NCBI GenBank assembly: GCA_030765065.1
Contig: CM060990.1
Span: forward strand, 494,068,190 to 494,132,189
Direction: 5' to 3'
Source: Deroplatys truncata
Lineage: Eukaryota; Arthropoda; Insecta; Mantodea; Mantidae
Length of the DNA: 64,000 nucleotides
Shown here: positions 1-12,215 of the stretch, piece after piece
How positions within the stretch are numbered: position 1 is the stretch's first letter
How the letters are laid out: every line of letters starts with the position of its first letter
Translations under genes and position numbers: made by a program
Notes under the pieces: model-generated
The model's input: the letters and a program-made list of their open reading frames with translations, nothing else
Databases searched by the model: none
Told to the model about the DNA's origin: nothing

Positions 1-964
1 AACCTATCGAGAAGCGAGATGATGAAGATCCTCAACCTGCTCACAGAATTCCAGGACACCTTCAGCCCATCAGAAGATGATTAGGCCGTAACAATAGTGA
101 TACAAAGATTCGACAGCGGCAATGCACAAGCGATTGGACAGCCTTGCCGTGTCCAAATAAAGAACCTGAAGAAGAGGATGAAGTAGATTTAAAACAGCAA
201 ACAAATGAAGAGAACCTTAAACGTGCAAATTATACAACTGGAAACCATACACGGGAGAAGTTTCAGCCAGCAACACACGTGCTCGAAATCAGGACATTGA
301 CCGAACGTTGGAAAAAACCATGCAGCTGTCTCGGCTTGAGGAAAGATTGATTTTAATTGCAGCATTACGGCATGTTATTAAGAAATTACATGTAAACGGA
401 GAATCCATTGTATTCCCTATACCCGATGCCATTGATAGAACAGACTTAAGGATACATAATATAACAACAGATCCACAGGAATTATTTAATTTATTAGAAG
501 AAGTATTTATGAGAAGAAATGATACATTAGACCTAGAAGAGATTTATAATCATTTTGTTAAATGCTATGGTCAAATAGCTTTTGACTACAATCAGCAGTG
601 GCCAAATTGTTATGTTCACATATGTCATGATGGAGCCAATTATCCCAAAATTCCTAAACTTAGTCCAAAAAGCCTGTATTTCTGGATTCCTCCAACCAAA
701 TTTCACATACTCCTTTTAAACACAAAAGTTATTCCTTAAAGACAAAGTCCTACAAACCCACAGTACATAACAATAAAGAAAATATTTTTGGTACAATTAT
801 TAAAAATGTAACAGATAGTGCAAAAAGAAATGGCAATAATAAACCATCTGTAAAGCAAAAAAGCAGTAAAACTAATACTTTAAGTAGAATAAATAACCAT
901 CCAGGAGTTAGAATTTTAAAAGTTCATAAACTCACAAGAGAACTTACAGAGCAAAGAATGTCTG
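1..964 (+). pseudogene. Possible ORF1 region of the downstream R1-type LINE, degenerate
   Basis: This stretch has no stable reading frame but carries three overlapping coding-like pieces on the plus strand: about 100-350 (acidic, Lys/Glu-rich), 308-739 (143 codons, opened by TTG rather than ATG) and about 730-960 (Lys/Asn/Ser-rich, basic). They sit directly upstream of the endonuclease frame that begins at 965, which is where ORF1 of an R1-clade LINE would lie. I do not recognise a zinc-knuckle or RNA-binding domain in them, so the ORF1 assignment rests on position alone. It could equally be a fragment of another element. The left edge runs off the window. Confidence 0.35.
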
Positions 965-3900
965 ATGGCATTAAGAAACATTATTTCGCAAATGTGGGAT
1001 ATGTTTTACTTAGATGACATGATGGCAGATTTGCAAGGATTTAAATTGAAAAACCTAAAGGTTGCACAAATGAATGCCCAAAGAAGTAAATTAGTTATGT
1101 TCGAGTTCAAAAGAGTTATTGGAGAGTTAAATTTAGACATTTTGTGTATCCAGGAACCTTACTCCATGAATGGAATTATAACTCATATTCCAGTTATGGC
1201 AGGGGTAATTAGTGCGGGAAAATATCCAATGACTGCCGTAATTATAATTAATCCACACCTCCAAGTAGTTAATGTAATGCAATTAAGTGACACATACACT
1301 AACTGCTTAGAAATCACCCATGAACAGGATACTTTTATTTTGGCAAATCATTATTTCCAGTTTAGCCATGAAATTGAACCTTATATTGAAAAGATTAGAA
1401 ATATACATAAATCATTTAAAAACCATGAGATACTTCATACTCTTGATTCAAATTCCAAATCACCCTGGTGGTTTAATGAGCAGAGAGACAGAAGAGGTGA
1501 AGTAATGGAAGAATTAATTTCTGAACTGAATTTGAACATTATTAATAAACCGCTAAATCCATCAACTTTTCACAACAGGCAGGGTGCTGAATCAAACATT
1601 GATCTCACATTAGGTAATGTAAAAGTTATGCATAAAATTTTCAACTGGAAAGTGGGACAAGATTTTACTTCCAGTGATCATCGGTTAATTTATTTTAGTT
1701 ACAAGATGACAACATGGGGACATTAAGAAAATATAGAATTGGAAGAAAATAAAACAAATTATTCACAAGCTAATTGGAAAAAGCTGAAACAAATTCTTGA
1801 CAAAACATTAATATATAAAGGTACTACAATAGACGAAGTAGCACAAAATTTAACAGAAACAATTTTTAATGCAATAAATCAATCAGATCCAAAAATGAGA
1901 AATAAAAAGTACACAGATCATAGCTGGACTGATGCATTAGAAGCATCACATCGGAAAATGCGAAAAGAATAATTTAACCCGCTACAGATTAGCTAAGGAT
2001 AAATTTAAAAAACTGCTAAATGAAACAAGAAACAAATCTTGGCAACATTTTGTGGAAACCAATTTACAAAATAATATATGGGGAATTCCCTACAAAAATT
2101 GTAATTGAAAAAATAAAAAAACCTGTAGTCTTAGATACTCTCATAAAAGAAGATGGGAAAATGACAACAAACTGGGCGAATACAACAGATTTATTACTGA
2201 AGAATCTTCTACTGGATGATGAGTAGGAAACGGATAATCTACAAAACACAATAAAAAGAATAGAAATGAACTTACCATATTATAATAACATCATTTTCCC
2301 TTTTGACAAATCGGAAGTTAAATTATTAATTCAGAACTTAAAGAAGAAGGCTAGTGGACCGAATGGTATACCCAACGAAGTTTTATATTGCTTAGAGGAG
2401 AAATTAACCCCATTTTTATGCACCCTATTTAATGACTGCTTATGGAGAGGCCGCTTTCCAAATTGTAGGAAAGTAACCAAAGTTATAATACTAAACAAAG
2501 GTACTGATAGGGATCCAACGAAACCAAAGTCATATAGACCAATTTGTCTTCTAAACACAACTGGGAAAATTTTTAAACAATTAATAAATAAAAGGCTTAT
2601 GGAATTTAGGCCAATGATTGGCTTAAATGATAAACAATATGGATTCAGGAAAGGTAAATCAACTGAAGATGCAATTAACGCAATCTTGGAAACATTAAAC
2701 TCAACTACTAATAAATATCTAATTGGCGTTTTTATTGATATTTATGGAGCTTTTGATAATTGATGGTGGCCATTTTTCTTTGAAAGATTACGGGAGAAAA
2801 ATTACCCTAAAACTTTATACAATATACTCATGGATTATTGTGTCAACAGAAAGGTTTATACTTCAGTAATAAATAAATTAGTCACTAAAAATATAACTAA
2901 AGGATGCCCCCAAGGATCGGTTCTTGGGCCGACTTTTTGGGATATTGTAATGAAAACGTTACTGGAAGAGTTAGAAGAGAATGCGGTAATTAAGAATATA
3001 ATAGCTTATGCAGATGATGTCATCTTTTTAATTGAAGGAAATTCTAGGCTTGAGTTGCAGAGGAAATCTATAATATTATTAAACAAATTAGAACAATGGT
3101 GTAAGAAATCAAAACTTACCATTGCAACACAAAAATCAAGCTACATTTTGTTAAAAGGAAACTTAAAAAGAGACCCACAATTAAATTTAATAACGGCAAT
3201 ATAAAACGCAATAAGGAAGCTAAATATTTAGGTGTGTATTTGGACGAAAAATTAAATTTTCGTAAACATGTTGAATTCCTAGGAATAAAATCTGAAAATA
3301 TTATGTTAGAATTAACTAGATTAATACAAACCAAACTGAAAATTTCCCTACAAACAATAATGACATATCATTACACAATATTTGCCTCCATAATAACCTA
3401 CGGTGCTGGAGTATGGGCAGTAAAAATGAATGTTAAATTAAGAAACAAAATTAGAAGCTCTCAAAGGAAAATATTATGCCATACAGGAGCAGTTTGCACA
3501 ACTCCAACAATGGCATTATTGATAATAACAGGCATCTGGACGATACATCTTTTAATAAAGCTAAGAGGTGCAATATTTTGGTTAAAAAAGGGAAATTATA
3601 ACAAAGTTGAAGAAATTTTGGATGGAAGATACAGAACAGAGAAAGAAGTAAAACAAATTGGATTGGCAAAACGAATGGGATAATATTAATGAAGGAAGTA
3701 GAACACATGAAATTTTTCGGGATGTAAATGAAAGATCAATGTTGAAACATCTAAAACCAACAAAAGGTATGATTCATTATTTAACCAGCCATGGGCCTTA
3801 TGGAACATATTGGAAGAAAATTAGGAAGAGAAGAAGTGATAATTGTGAATTTTGTAAAGTAACAGGTACACCAGAACACACACTTTTTGAATGCAGTAAA

Positions 3901-4162
3901 TATATAAACGAAGCAGTAGATGACAGAGAGAAAATAAGGGTCATCAAATTGGAAACATTGTAAGAAACAAAAGTCTTTATGAACATTTAAACAATTTAGC
4001 AATCAAAATTAGTGAACTAGCCTGGGAAGAAAAAATAATTACTGAAGAGCTGCCCACAATTAATTACCCAGAAGAAGTTGTAAATAGAAGATCAATAAGA
4101 ATATTTAATAAAACGAATAACAATAATGATAATAACACTAGTTCTGGTATCCTTGAAAATTA
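965..4162 (+). pseudogene. R1-clade LINE ORF2 (endonuclease + reverse transcriptase), degenerate
   Basis: ORF2 of a non-LTR retrotransposon, which nicks target DNA and reverse-transcribes its own RNA. The apurinic-type endonuclease lies at 965-1726: it opens with an MNAQRS start motif, has LDILCIQEPY, then DSNSKSPWWF, NRQGAESNIDLTL and SSDHRLI, a motif order characteristic of the R1 clade. The RT follows in pieces (1739-1972, 2020-2226, 2266-2763, 2767-3204, 3234-3683, 3658-3963). Seen are SYRPICLLN, QYGFRKGKSTEDA, a changed palm motif DIYGAFDN followed directly by a TGA stop at 2761, GCPQGSVLGP and the catalytic AYADD at about 3004-3018. A C-terminal CCHC finger (EFCKVTGTPEHTLFEC) is at about 3847-3892, and a frameshifted tail reaches a stop near 4162. 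At least four stops or frameshifts make it inactive. Confidence 0.88.
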
Positions 4163-4703
4163 AAATTAACCTTAAAACAAGAAGAATAAGAAGATTTGGA
4201 AGAAAATAATGTATAAGAATTTAGTAGAAGAAGAGATGTTATTATCAGTAGAATATGACAGAGAAGAAACCGACTTCGACAAGATGGCATTTGTGGCCAG
4301 GGAGCGATAAGGATAGATAATAATGACAGGAGGTGGATGGTACTTCTACCAGTGATTGCTGCTTGGAGTATTGGGCAAGATGGCATTTGAGGAAGGGCGG
4401 TGATGGAGTAATAAGATGGCGGCAGTTGGGATTAGTGAGTGTAAGTGAAGTGTGGTAATGAAGTGAGTAAAGTGAAATTGAGTTATTAGTGTTAGTGTAT
4501 TTAATTATTTATGCCCACTATTGGCAATTTTAAGGTGAGAAGTGAAATGTTTTAGTGAATATATAAAGGATGTGGAAGATAAAGTGTGTGTTATAAGAAG
4601 AAATAATGGGAAGCAGATATGTATAGTTAAGAAGTGTATATTTATTGTTTATAATTAATTAATAAACAATAATAATAAAACCAATAATAACAACAGTAAA
4701 TAG
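4163..4703. other. Non-coding stretch after the LINE, probable 3' UTR
   Basis: About 540 bases between the last LINE codons and the trinucleotide-rich tract. No ORF with recognisable similarity; purine-rich with many GAAGA-type words. Position suggests it is the LINE 3' untranslated region, but no boundary or target-site duplication was found. Confidence 0.4.
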
Positions 4704-4854
4704 AAAGAGTAGTAGTAGTAGTAGTAGTGGCAGAGTAACTGTAAGAGTATTAGAAATTATATAAAAACAATAACAGAAGTAATAATAATAATAATAATAA
4801 TAATAATGACAGTAGTAATAACAACAATAATGTAATAATTATAATAACAATAAT

Positions 4855-4897
<43 letters not shown>

Positions 4898-5230
4898 CAA
4901 CAGTTAATAATAAAATTAGCAGTAATAGCAATAGTATTAGTAATTATAAAAGTAATAATAAATAGCAACAATAATAATAAAAACAATAATAGTTAAGTAA
5001 AAGTAGGAGTAATAATAACAATTTATAATAATAAATACATAAATAAGAATAAATTAATAATAATAATAAAAGAAATAAAAAATTGTAATAATAACTATAA
5101 TAACAATAATATTAAACAGTAAAATATAATAAAGTAATAATAATAATAACAAAATAATAATAGAAAGAATAAATATAACAGTAACAATTATAGAAATAAA
5201 ATAATAATGCTTTAAATAAACAAATTGATT
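4704..5230. repeat. (AGT)n and (AAT)n-rich simple-repeat tract
   Basis: Starts with a clean AGT run (about 4708-4728) and continues as imperfect AAT/AAC trinucleotides, with the purest runs at about 4779-4807 and 4857-4893. The tract extends to about 5230 with decreasing purity. It lies downstream of the R1-type LINE, so it may have been seeded by the LINE tail. The minus-strand ORF across it is a homopolymer artefact (Tyr and Leu runs). Confidence 0.85.
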
Positions 5231-5767
5231 AAGTAATAGGGAAATAAAGTTTACTACGGGTCACCAGAAATATGCTTATATTGTTTAGATTACGGTTATA
5301 TTACATTTTAGATAGCACAATGGTAAAATTTGGAAGTTTTGTGTGTTAATTAAAATAGGTTACTAAGTTAGTAGATTATAATAGATGTTTTAGAATTGGA
5401 AATTTTATTGTGTTAGTTTAAAGTATGTAGTGAATTAGTGGAATATTTTAGATTGGTGTTTTAATTTGAAGTGTATTATGTTAATTTAAATGATAGTGAA
5501 TTAGTAGATGAAATTAGTTTGAAGTTTATAAAAAGAAAATTTATATATTTTTAATTTATAATAAAAGTGAGCTGTAGGTAAAGTGGATTGGTAATTAGAA
5601 CTTAGCTAATTAGAATTTTGTAGTTTTTGTTTATTTGAAATTTGAAATTGTTAGTGGATTAGTAGATAATTAGACAGGGATTTTAGTATGTATTTAGATT
5701 AATAGCTTAGTTGGAGTTTAAGTTTAGGTTTAATTTGAGGCAATATTTTAATGCCTAAATGATAGTG

Positions 5768-5808
<41 letters not shown>

Positions 5809-6454
5809 ATTCAATAACAGCCCACCTTGAAAACAATATGCATATAATTATTATTTATATTGTATGTAAAGTCATTGTAAATACTTATTTTTATTGTAAA
5901 CGTATTTATTAATGTTATGTAAATGTTTATATACTCTAATAGTGCAAAAACTGTGAGAATAATGTTTTAGGATGTTAATAATGAGGTAATAATGTAATTT
6001 TGGTAACAATAATGTGTCTGGAATTTAAAAGTACTGGTCATGAAAAGATCGGTAATAATATAATTTCGCTTACAGTTTGGAATTAGCCAATCAACAGTAA
6101 AGAAAAGTTTTAATTTGAATACTTAAATTCTATTGGACTAGAATTAGCCAATAAGAGACTGGCATTACCGAAGCTATAAGATTTTTACTGTTGAATTTAG
6201 TCAGTCATGGGTAAGATGTTGTAGAGTACAGATGGTAAAAATTGTGTTCTCCGCTAGAAGGTATAAAGTGTTGTGTTTATAAATGTGCAAGTATAAAGAG
6301 AAATAAAAAGAAGTGAAATTAAAAAGTAAATTTTTTTTTTTAATTCTTGTCTTATCACAACCTAAAAAGAACTTGTGTTTCTATAGTGTGACTGAAGCAG
6401 CCGAGGCAAATTAAAATAATATTATGTAAAACAAGCATCATCTTAGTACAAAGT
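5231..6454. other. AT-rich non-coding DNA, possible 5' LTR of the Gypsy element
   Basis: No coding signal. A pure (ATT)n run lies at about 5770-5807. The final few hundred bases contain TATA-like words (near 6275-6300), an AATAAA-like word near 6301 and a T10 run near 6331, and end in ACA just before the first primer-binding-site-like sequence at 6454. That is what a 5' LTR would look like, but no second LTR copy exists in the window to confirm it, because the element is broken at its 3' end. Confidence 0.35.
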
Positions 6455-7086
6455 TTGGCGTCCCAAGCATCAAACAACATCAAAGTGTATCTTCATTACG
6501 TAACCTAAATACATTCTCAAAGTGACGCACATACGTGGGGATTCTCACACCTCATATCCAGCATCCAGCTAAATAACTTTTTCAAAGTTGGCAACAAACA
6601 TACTTCAAAGTACAACTAAGGGGCAAACTCCTCCAAACAACTACCATCATCATAACTATCCGCAAATTGGTGTCCCTCAACGTGGAGCTAAATAATTACA
6701 TAACAGCACACTTTTGCAAATATACATAATAATTGAATTACGTAAGCCAATACTTCTTCAAATTGACGCCCAAGCGTGGTGGCTACGAAGGCGACGATAA
6801 TTGATGACGTCACAAAAAAGAGAATTCAACAGGGCGGCCAGAAGCAACAAACATACAGCGAAACTGCAGCTTGGAACTTCAAGACTGGCACCAAATTGAC
6901 AAAGGAATCCAGGATAACAACAATTCTTCAGGAGTAAGGGGCACGTGGTGAACATTTTAACAACAAATTACACGGGAACACTGAGTATTAGAAATTAAAT
7001 AACCACCAAAAAGAAAGGTCAGAACATTCAAATTTTTCATATTGTAAATGTAAAATTAACGAAAATATTGTTAAATTTAAGTAGAA
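6454..7086 (+). repeat. Gypsy 5' leader with four tRNA-Lys PBS-like sequences
   Basis: Untranslated leader between the presumed 5' LTR and gag. Four stretches resemble the complement of the 3' end of arthropod tRNA-Lys(CUU), whose primer-binding site reads TGGCGCCCAACGTGGGGC. They are at about 6455-6472 (TGGCGTCCCAAGC), 6522-6542 (TGACGCACATACGTGGGG), 6668-6689 (TGGTGTCCCTCAACGTGGAG) and 6762-6783 (TGACGCCCAAGCGTGGTGG). The second and fourth also share an upstream ATTACGTAA and TTCNNCAAA context, so the leader appears to contain diverged tandem copies about 240 bases apart. Only the first is at the normal position next to the LTR end. Confidence 0.6.
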
Positions 7087-9146
7087 ATGGATGAGCAGTT
7101 ATCTGAAAATTCAGAAGTAGATGTTGAAAGAGATAGCAAGGTCAGTCAGATAGCAGTTGTACACAAGGTCAATCACCTTTACAAATGTCAGTACAGGAAA
7201 CAAAAGAAACATATGCTATTCCTCACACATCTAGCCAAAATATGCAAGAAAACTTATCACAACAAAACATTATGTGGCGTTTAAAAGCAATGACTGAAAA
7301 TAATGATAAGTTAGTAGAAATGATAAAAGAAACTAATAAAAAGATAAGTGAAACTAATGCAGACTTAAGTAATAAAATAACTGAAAGTAATACAGAGCTA
7401 AGAAGAGAGTTAAAAGAAGTTAATGCAAAGTTAGATAATAAATTAACTGAACAAAGTAATAAGTTAACAGAAACTAATACAGAGCTATCTAGTATTAAAA
7501 TTGACCTAGCTAGACAAATAGAAACCTGTATGAAAGAATGTAAAGCAGAAAGCAGGAGGTTAGAAATAAAGTTAGAACAATCTTCCAAAGCAATTCAGAA
7601 AGACATAGATATAAAAGTAAACAAAAGTTGTAAACAGCTAGAACAGAAATTGTCAAGTCATATTGACAAAAATGTAACTGAAGTGGAGTTATAACTCGCT
7701 GATACCAAACAGAGTATTTGTTATAAATTAGATAAACAAGGTGAAGAATTGAAAACAATGGTAGAAAATACTAATGCAGACAAAGTACAGATAGATTTAA
7801 CTGGGGAAATTAGTAAATTGCATGAAATGGTAAAAACAAATGCAGCCACAGTTAAAGAAGCAAGTACAGGGCAAGGAGAAGTAAGGTTAATGATAGATGA
7901 AATAAAAGATAAAAGTACAAGAAAGTAAGTAGGAAATTGATAATCTTAGAAATAGCTTTGAAAATTTAAGTACAAATGTACCAAGGGTAAATACAAGTAC
8001 AAGTAGTTCTGTAAATGCTAACCAAATGCATGTAAATAATACAAGTACAGAGAGAAGTATATCACTATTGTTAACAAACAACACAAGAGACGTTAATGCT
8101 TTTTCAATAGCATCAGCTTCTCAAACACGCAACATTGATGACACACATTCGCATGTACCAAACCAGGCATCAAACTATCATTCTGTGCTTAATGAGTTAC
8201 CATTACCTAATTTTAATGCTTCCTCAAGTCCAGTGCAGTTTATTAATGATCTCATAGAGTATTTTAAATTGAAAAATGTGCCAGAAGCATTAAAAATGAT
8301 CTTAGTTAGAAAATGCTTAGACAACAAAACACTAGAATGGTTACATATGGTAGCAGATAGTTAAATGAATTTTGAAACCTTCAGAATTTTAATCACGAAT
8401 AAATTTTGGAACACCACTGTACAACATACGATTAGGGCGAGCTTAAGCTACTCACAGTACAATAGGGACGACAATTTGTCAATGACAGATTATCTGATTA
8501 AATATGCAGGATATATCAGATATTTAACGCCAGCCATGCATGAGGAGGATTTCATTAGTTTAATTACTAGACACTATCCTCTACCATACAAAACTACATC
8601 CTCATTGCTAGACCCAAAACAATCTACGAGATGACAGAACTTATATCATCACTAGAACAACAGGAAGTTTGCGGTAATGAAATGTGGAGTCCACATAGGC
8701 GAGATAGACAGATCAGGCAAGAAAGACACAATGATATGCCGTACAATACATGCTACCACAATGTAAACAGAAGAAATAATGAATTTCAGGGTCAGAATAG
8801 GTTTAACTACAACACACAAATCAGAGATTCAAGACAACAAGGGAGGCAGGAACACATAAATTATGTGAGAACTGAAAGAATGAATCAGCAAAATTCTACT
8901 TCACCCAGGGGTAATAACAGATTCCAACATAGAGGAAATATGCAAAACAGGGGAAACTTTCATAACTATAATCAGACGAGCGACGAGCATTGTGAAGAAT
9001 ATACACGCGGAGGACGTAGCAATTTCAAAGGAAGAACGAGAGCTAGAGGGCGTGGCTCGTATTCAAATATTGATGATGAAATAATTGTAACTGCGGTACA
9101 AAATGGCAATCCAGTAAATACTGAGAATACTTACCAGGAAAACTAA
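7087..9146 (+). pseudogene. Gypsy-type gag, coiled-coil N-terminus and RG-rich nucleocapsid, broken
   Basis: Structural polyprotein of an LTR retrotransposon. An ATG at 7087 opens the frame, which shifts near 7150-7185. The main piece at 7185-7694 is a long heptad-rich coiled coil (repeated ETN/NKL/SNKITES words), continuing after one TAA at 7692 to about 7928. A capsid-like portion follows at 8026-8364 and 8365-8634, separated by a single in-frame TAA. Its LPLPNFNASSSPVQFI and LIEYFKLKNVP segments are typical of retrotransposon gag. At 8631-9146 a basic Asn/Arg/Gly-rich region with RGG-like words replaces the usual CCHC knuckles, none of which I can see. At least two stops and three frameshifts inactivate it. 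The minus-strand element at 22.2-23.8 kb has the same domain layout. Confidence 0.78.
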
Positions 9147-9154
9147 ATTGTGTA

Positions 9155-9631
9155 TTGCCTGACGTAGATTCTGGTAATACAGTGCCTTCTGCTCTTAGTG
9201 GCAAAAGTAAAATATCTACAAACTTTGATTGTTATCGTTTAAGCACAAACACAGGGAATTGTGAAAACAAATATGATTCACCATACATACAAACTATAAT
9301 AGCAGGAAAGGAAGTAAATGTTGCAGTAGATTCAGGATCATCAAGCTCTATCTGCTCGAAGAAATTTTTTGAACAATTGCTAAATGAAGGAACACAACTC
9401 ATGATTGCACCAATCAGCAACTTAATATGTAGGGTAGCTATAGGTACAATAACACAAACCATCAAATCACAAGCACTGATACCTGTACAGATAGCAGATA
9501 TTACATTGGAGGTTATGTTTTTAATTGTTCCAAATTTGATATGCAAAGTTATAATTGGGTGTGATGTTTTAATAGAGTTCTCTGTGATAGTTGATTTTAA
9601 AATGGACAGACTTATATTAAATAAAGAATAA
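9155..9631 (+). pseudogene. Gypsy aspartic protease domain
   Basis: Retroviral-type aspartyl protease that would cleave the Gag-Pol polyprotein. The active-site loop VDSGSSSSIC is at about 9326-9355, the flap region follows, and the second conserved segment KVIIGCDVLIEFSVIVDF lies near 9546-9600. The domain is about 110 residues, a normal length. The frame ends with TAA at 9629, and the next coding piece (9683-9910) is in another frame, so pol is no longer continuous. The 192-codon minus-strand ORF across this domain is its antisense shadow. Confidence 0.75.
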
Positions 9632-10720
9632 AAGAAGATATATGTACCATTTATTAAAGATAAAGTATGTAAAGTACAAAGGATGGAGCAAGAAAATGCA
9701 GAATATGAAGAAGAGTGCTTCATACAGATAATTAATGTCCAAGCGGGCAGGGAAAACAGAGAAAGGTTATTGACCCTTAACTTCCAAGAACAAAACACTG
9801 ACCTTACCAAATGGAACCCTCATGTAAAGAAATCTAATGCAGAAGAAAATATTTTAGAGCAGATAGAAGATATTTATGCAACAGAAATTGAAGACAAGAA
9901 GACACACTGATGACAAATACAATACTGACAGACAATGAAAGGTCAATAATGGAGAAGGTGTTAGAAGACAATAAACATGTTTTCAGTGAAATTCCAGGAC
10001 GGTGTACATCTATGTTCACACATTCACAGTAGAAAATGTACCAGCATTTAGAAGAAAGTATAATAATCTACCAGTGAATTTAAGAAATGAAGCTAAAAAG
10101 TTAATAGCTAGTATGCTAGAAAACATCATAGAACTTAGCAATTCACAATATATAAATAGTGTTTGTTGGACAGTAAAGAAAGACAATAGTTTAAGGATCA
10201 CTATAGATGGGGGATATTTAAACAAATTCATACTACCAGCTCACTTTCAAAATGAAAATATAGAACAAACCATTGCAAAATTATCACGTGGCAAATATAT
10301 CTCTTCCATAGATCTTACAGCTTCATTTTGGCAAGTCGAGCTAGATCCTGAAGTATGTGATTATACAGCTTTTCAAGTTTTTGGATTACAGTATAGGTAT
10401 TCTGTAAATCCTATGGATTGAAGAATAGTGCTAGTGGATTCCTGAGAGCAATACATAGTATCTTTGGTAACACAGCAGATGATTTCTTAATTAGATACAC
10501 TGACAACTTCCTAATTATAAGTCAAACCTTTGAGGAACATTTAGAAAATGTAATTTATGTGTTGATCAAATTACATGAACATGACAGTAAACATCAAAAA
10601 GTCAAAATTTTGTGTACCTGAAATCAAATTTTTAGGTTATGTGATAAATGAAGTAGGCATTCGACCAGATGAAGAAAGAATAGAAGCCATATTAAGAATA
10701 CCACCACCTAAGAATATTCG
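9632..10720 (+). pseudogene. Gypsy reverse transcriptase domain, mutated catalytic box
   Basis: RT of the same element. A linker (9683-9910, acidic) leads into the RT at 10002-10421, with INSVCWTVKKDNSLRITID (fingers) and SSIDLTASFWQVELDP (palm motif with catalytic Asp), followed by YTAFQVFG. A TGA after NPMD at 10419 splits the frame. The next piece (10418-10621) carries the catalytic box as RYTDNFLI instead of the usual Y-x-D-D, so the second Asp is lost. The connection segment PEIKFLGYVINEVGIRPDEERIEAI follows in a third frame at about 10617-10685. The element cannot encode active RT. Confidence 0.85.
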
Positions 10721-11530
10721 ACAGCTATGACATTTATTTGGAATTATGAAAGTAAATTCTTAGCAAGATATGCTTTAGAAGTAGAACCTTTAAGACAACT
10801 GCTGAAGAAGACAAATAAATGGAAATGGACAGCAGAGCTACAAGAATGTTTTGAAAATGTCCGACAGCTGTTTGCAAATGCAATATTATTGGAACGTCCA
10901 AGAGATGAGTTAGATTACGAGTTGTACGTGGAAGCATCTTGTCAGGGATATGCAGGAATACTTGGACAAAGAGAACATGACAACACATTTCATGTTATTA
11001 GTACTGCATCACGTGGCCTTACCAACATTGAAAGGAATGCATCAGTAACAATGTTAGAAATTGGAGCATTATATTTTTCACTACTAAAATTTAAAACATA
11101 TATTTCAGAAGAAAGTGAAAATATATACAGATCATATAAGCTTAACTTTCATTCAGAAATGTAAGTTATATAGTGGCAAGTTAGCCAGAATGATTCTTGC
11201 TATAATGGAATTTGATGTTGAAATTGTCCATATTCCAGGAAAACAAAATACACTTAGTGATTTAATTTCAAGGATCAATCACAACAAACAATTTCCTGAA
11301 AGTTGTTCAAGACAACAATACGAAATTAAAGTGCTTACAATTGACATTCCAATGAGGAAAGAATTGAAGAATCAATTCAAAAATATTAAAGAAGAGCAAG
11401 ACAAAGATATTAAACTAGCAGGTTTAAAAGAAAAAGCTCCAACGATAGAAGAGGCACAGAACAATACAATAGCTGTTAAAGATGGAGTACTTTACAAAAA
11501 ACATGGAAAAGAAATAAAGAGGTAGAAAAC
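10721..11530 (+). pseudogene. Gypsy RNase H domain
   Basis: RNase H region of pol. KWKWTAELQECFENVRQLFA and ILLERPRDELDYELYVEAS lead into the RNase H core at 10903-11164. The first catalytic Asp position (normally D-A-S) reads EAS, so it is substituted. MLEIGALYFSLLKFKTYI matches the conserved Glu-containing helix. After a frameshift at about 11110 the frame 11115-11525 gives the TDHISLTFIQKCKL and IVHIPGKQNTLSDLISR motifs that close RNase H in Gypsy elements, then a charged linker to the integrase. The order PR-RT-RH-IN places the element in Gypsy rather than Copia. Confidence 0.85.
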
Positions 11531-11985
11531 ATATATTCCAGCAAGCATGGAATTAGAAATAGTAGAGCAATTTCATTTAGGATTAATGCATGCAGGTACA
11601 GAGAAGACAACCCTATTTTGGAAAATTTATACATCTTAAAATTAGGACATAAAGTTAGAAAATATATATCATGTTGTGACCTCTGTCAGAAAGCAAAACA
11701 AATTAATGTTACCTATGACTATACAACAAATTCAGTACTTAGAGATCAACCCAGATGTTTATTGAGTTTAGATTTACATGGTCCGATGCCAGCAAGTACA
11801 TTTGGATACAAATTTTATTTGTATGTTATGACGTATTTAGTAAATATGTTAGAATTTATGCACTCAAGAATGCAACCAGCATAGCATGCTTAAACAAGCT
11901 AACATAATCATATTTCCCAGAGGAAGGAATAGTTGAGGCCATACTTTGTGATAATGCATCAGTGTTTACTAGTGCTCTATCTTAT
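11531..11985 (+). pseudogene. Gypsy integrase, truncated after the second catalytic Asp
   Basis: Integrase that would insert the cDNA. The zinc-binding HHCC module spans about 11565-11700: QFHLGLMHAGTEKTT, then CCDLCQKAK, with a frameshift near 11620. The core follows with SLDLHGPMPAS (first catalytic Asp) and, after a stop at 11881 and a frame change, ILCDNASVFTSAL (second Asp) at about 11942-11983. The match ends abruptly about 11980-11987, where GC content jumps. Neither the catalytic Glu, the integrase C-terminus nor the 3' LTR is found downstream, so the element is truncated or was interrupted by the block that follows. Confidence 0.82.
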
Positions 11986-12166
11986 CGGCTTGCCCCATAT
12001 CGCCGAGTGCTCAGGACGACAAACTCTGGAGGGAGCTGTGTGAAGCAGCGCCTATGGCCCAAGATTATCGGGAGGTCGGCGCCGGAGAGGATGAAATAAA
12101 GATAAGTAGCGCTCTCGCGTGCGTAAACACCGGAAGTGCTATCGTCAGATAACCAGGATGCTTCCC

Positions 12167-12186
12167 CTTCTCGAACGTTCTGGAAC
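12167..12186 (+). promoter_or_regulatory. Four-unit heat-shock element
   Basis: The 20 bases CTTCTCGAACGTTCTGGAAC form four consecutive alternating five-base units (nTTCn, nGAAn, nTTCn, nGAAn) without a mismatch. This is the consensus binding site for trimeric heat-shock factor HSF. Confidence 0.8.
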
Positions 12187-12207
12187 TCTGTGCACATTTC
12201 CAACGGC

Positions 12208-12215
12208 TATATAAG
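12208..12215 (+). promoter_or_regulatory. TATA box downstream of the HSE
   Basis: TATATAAG, flanked by GC-rich DNA, 21 bases after the heat-shock element. The spacing is compatible with an HSF-driven core promoter and predicts a transcription start about 30 bases downstream. Confidence 0.65.

Noticed and set aside
4750..4986. 78-codon minus-strand ORF with Tyr and Leu runs
   Set aside because: It is the translation of (AAT)n simple repeat on the other strand, not a membrane protein.
7223..7588. 121-codon minus-strand ORF, Leu/Ser-rich
   Set aside because: Antisense of the gag coiled coil; low-complexity composition explains its length.
9232..9810. 192-codon minus-strand ORF
   Set aside because: Antisense to the Gypsy protease, which has clear motifs on the plus strand.
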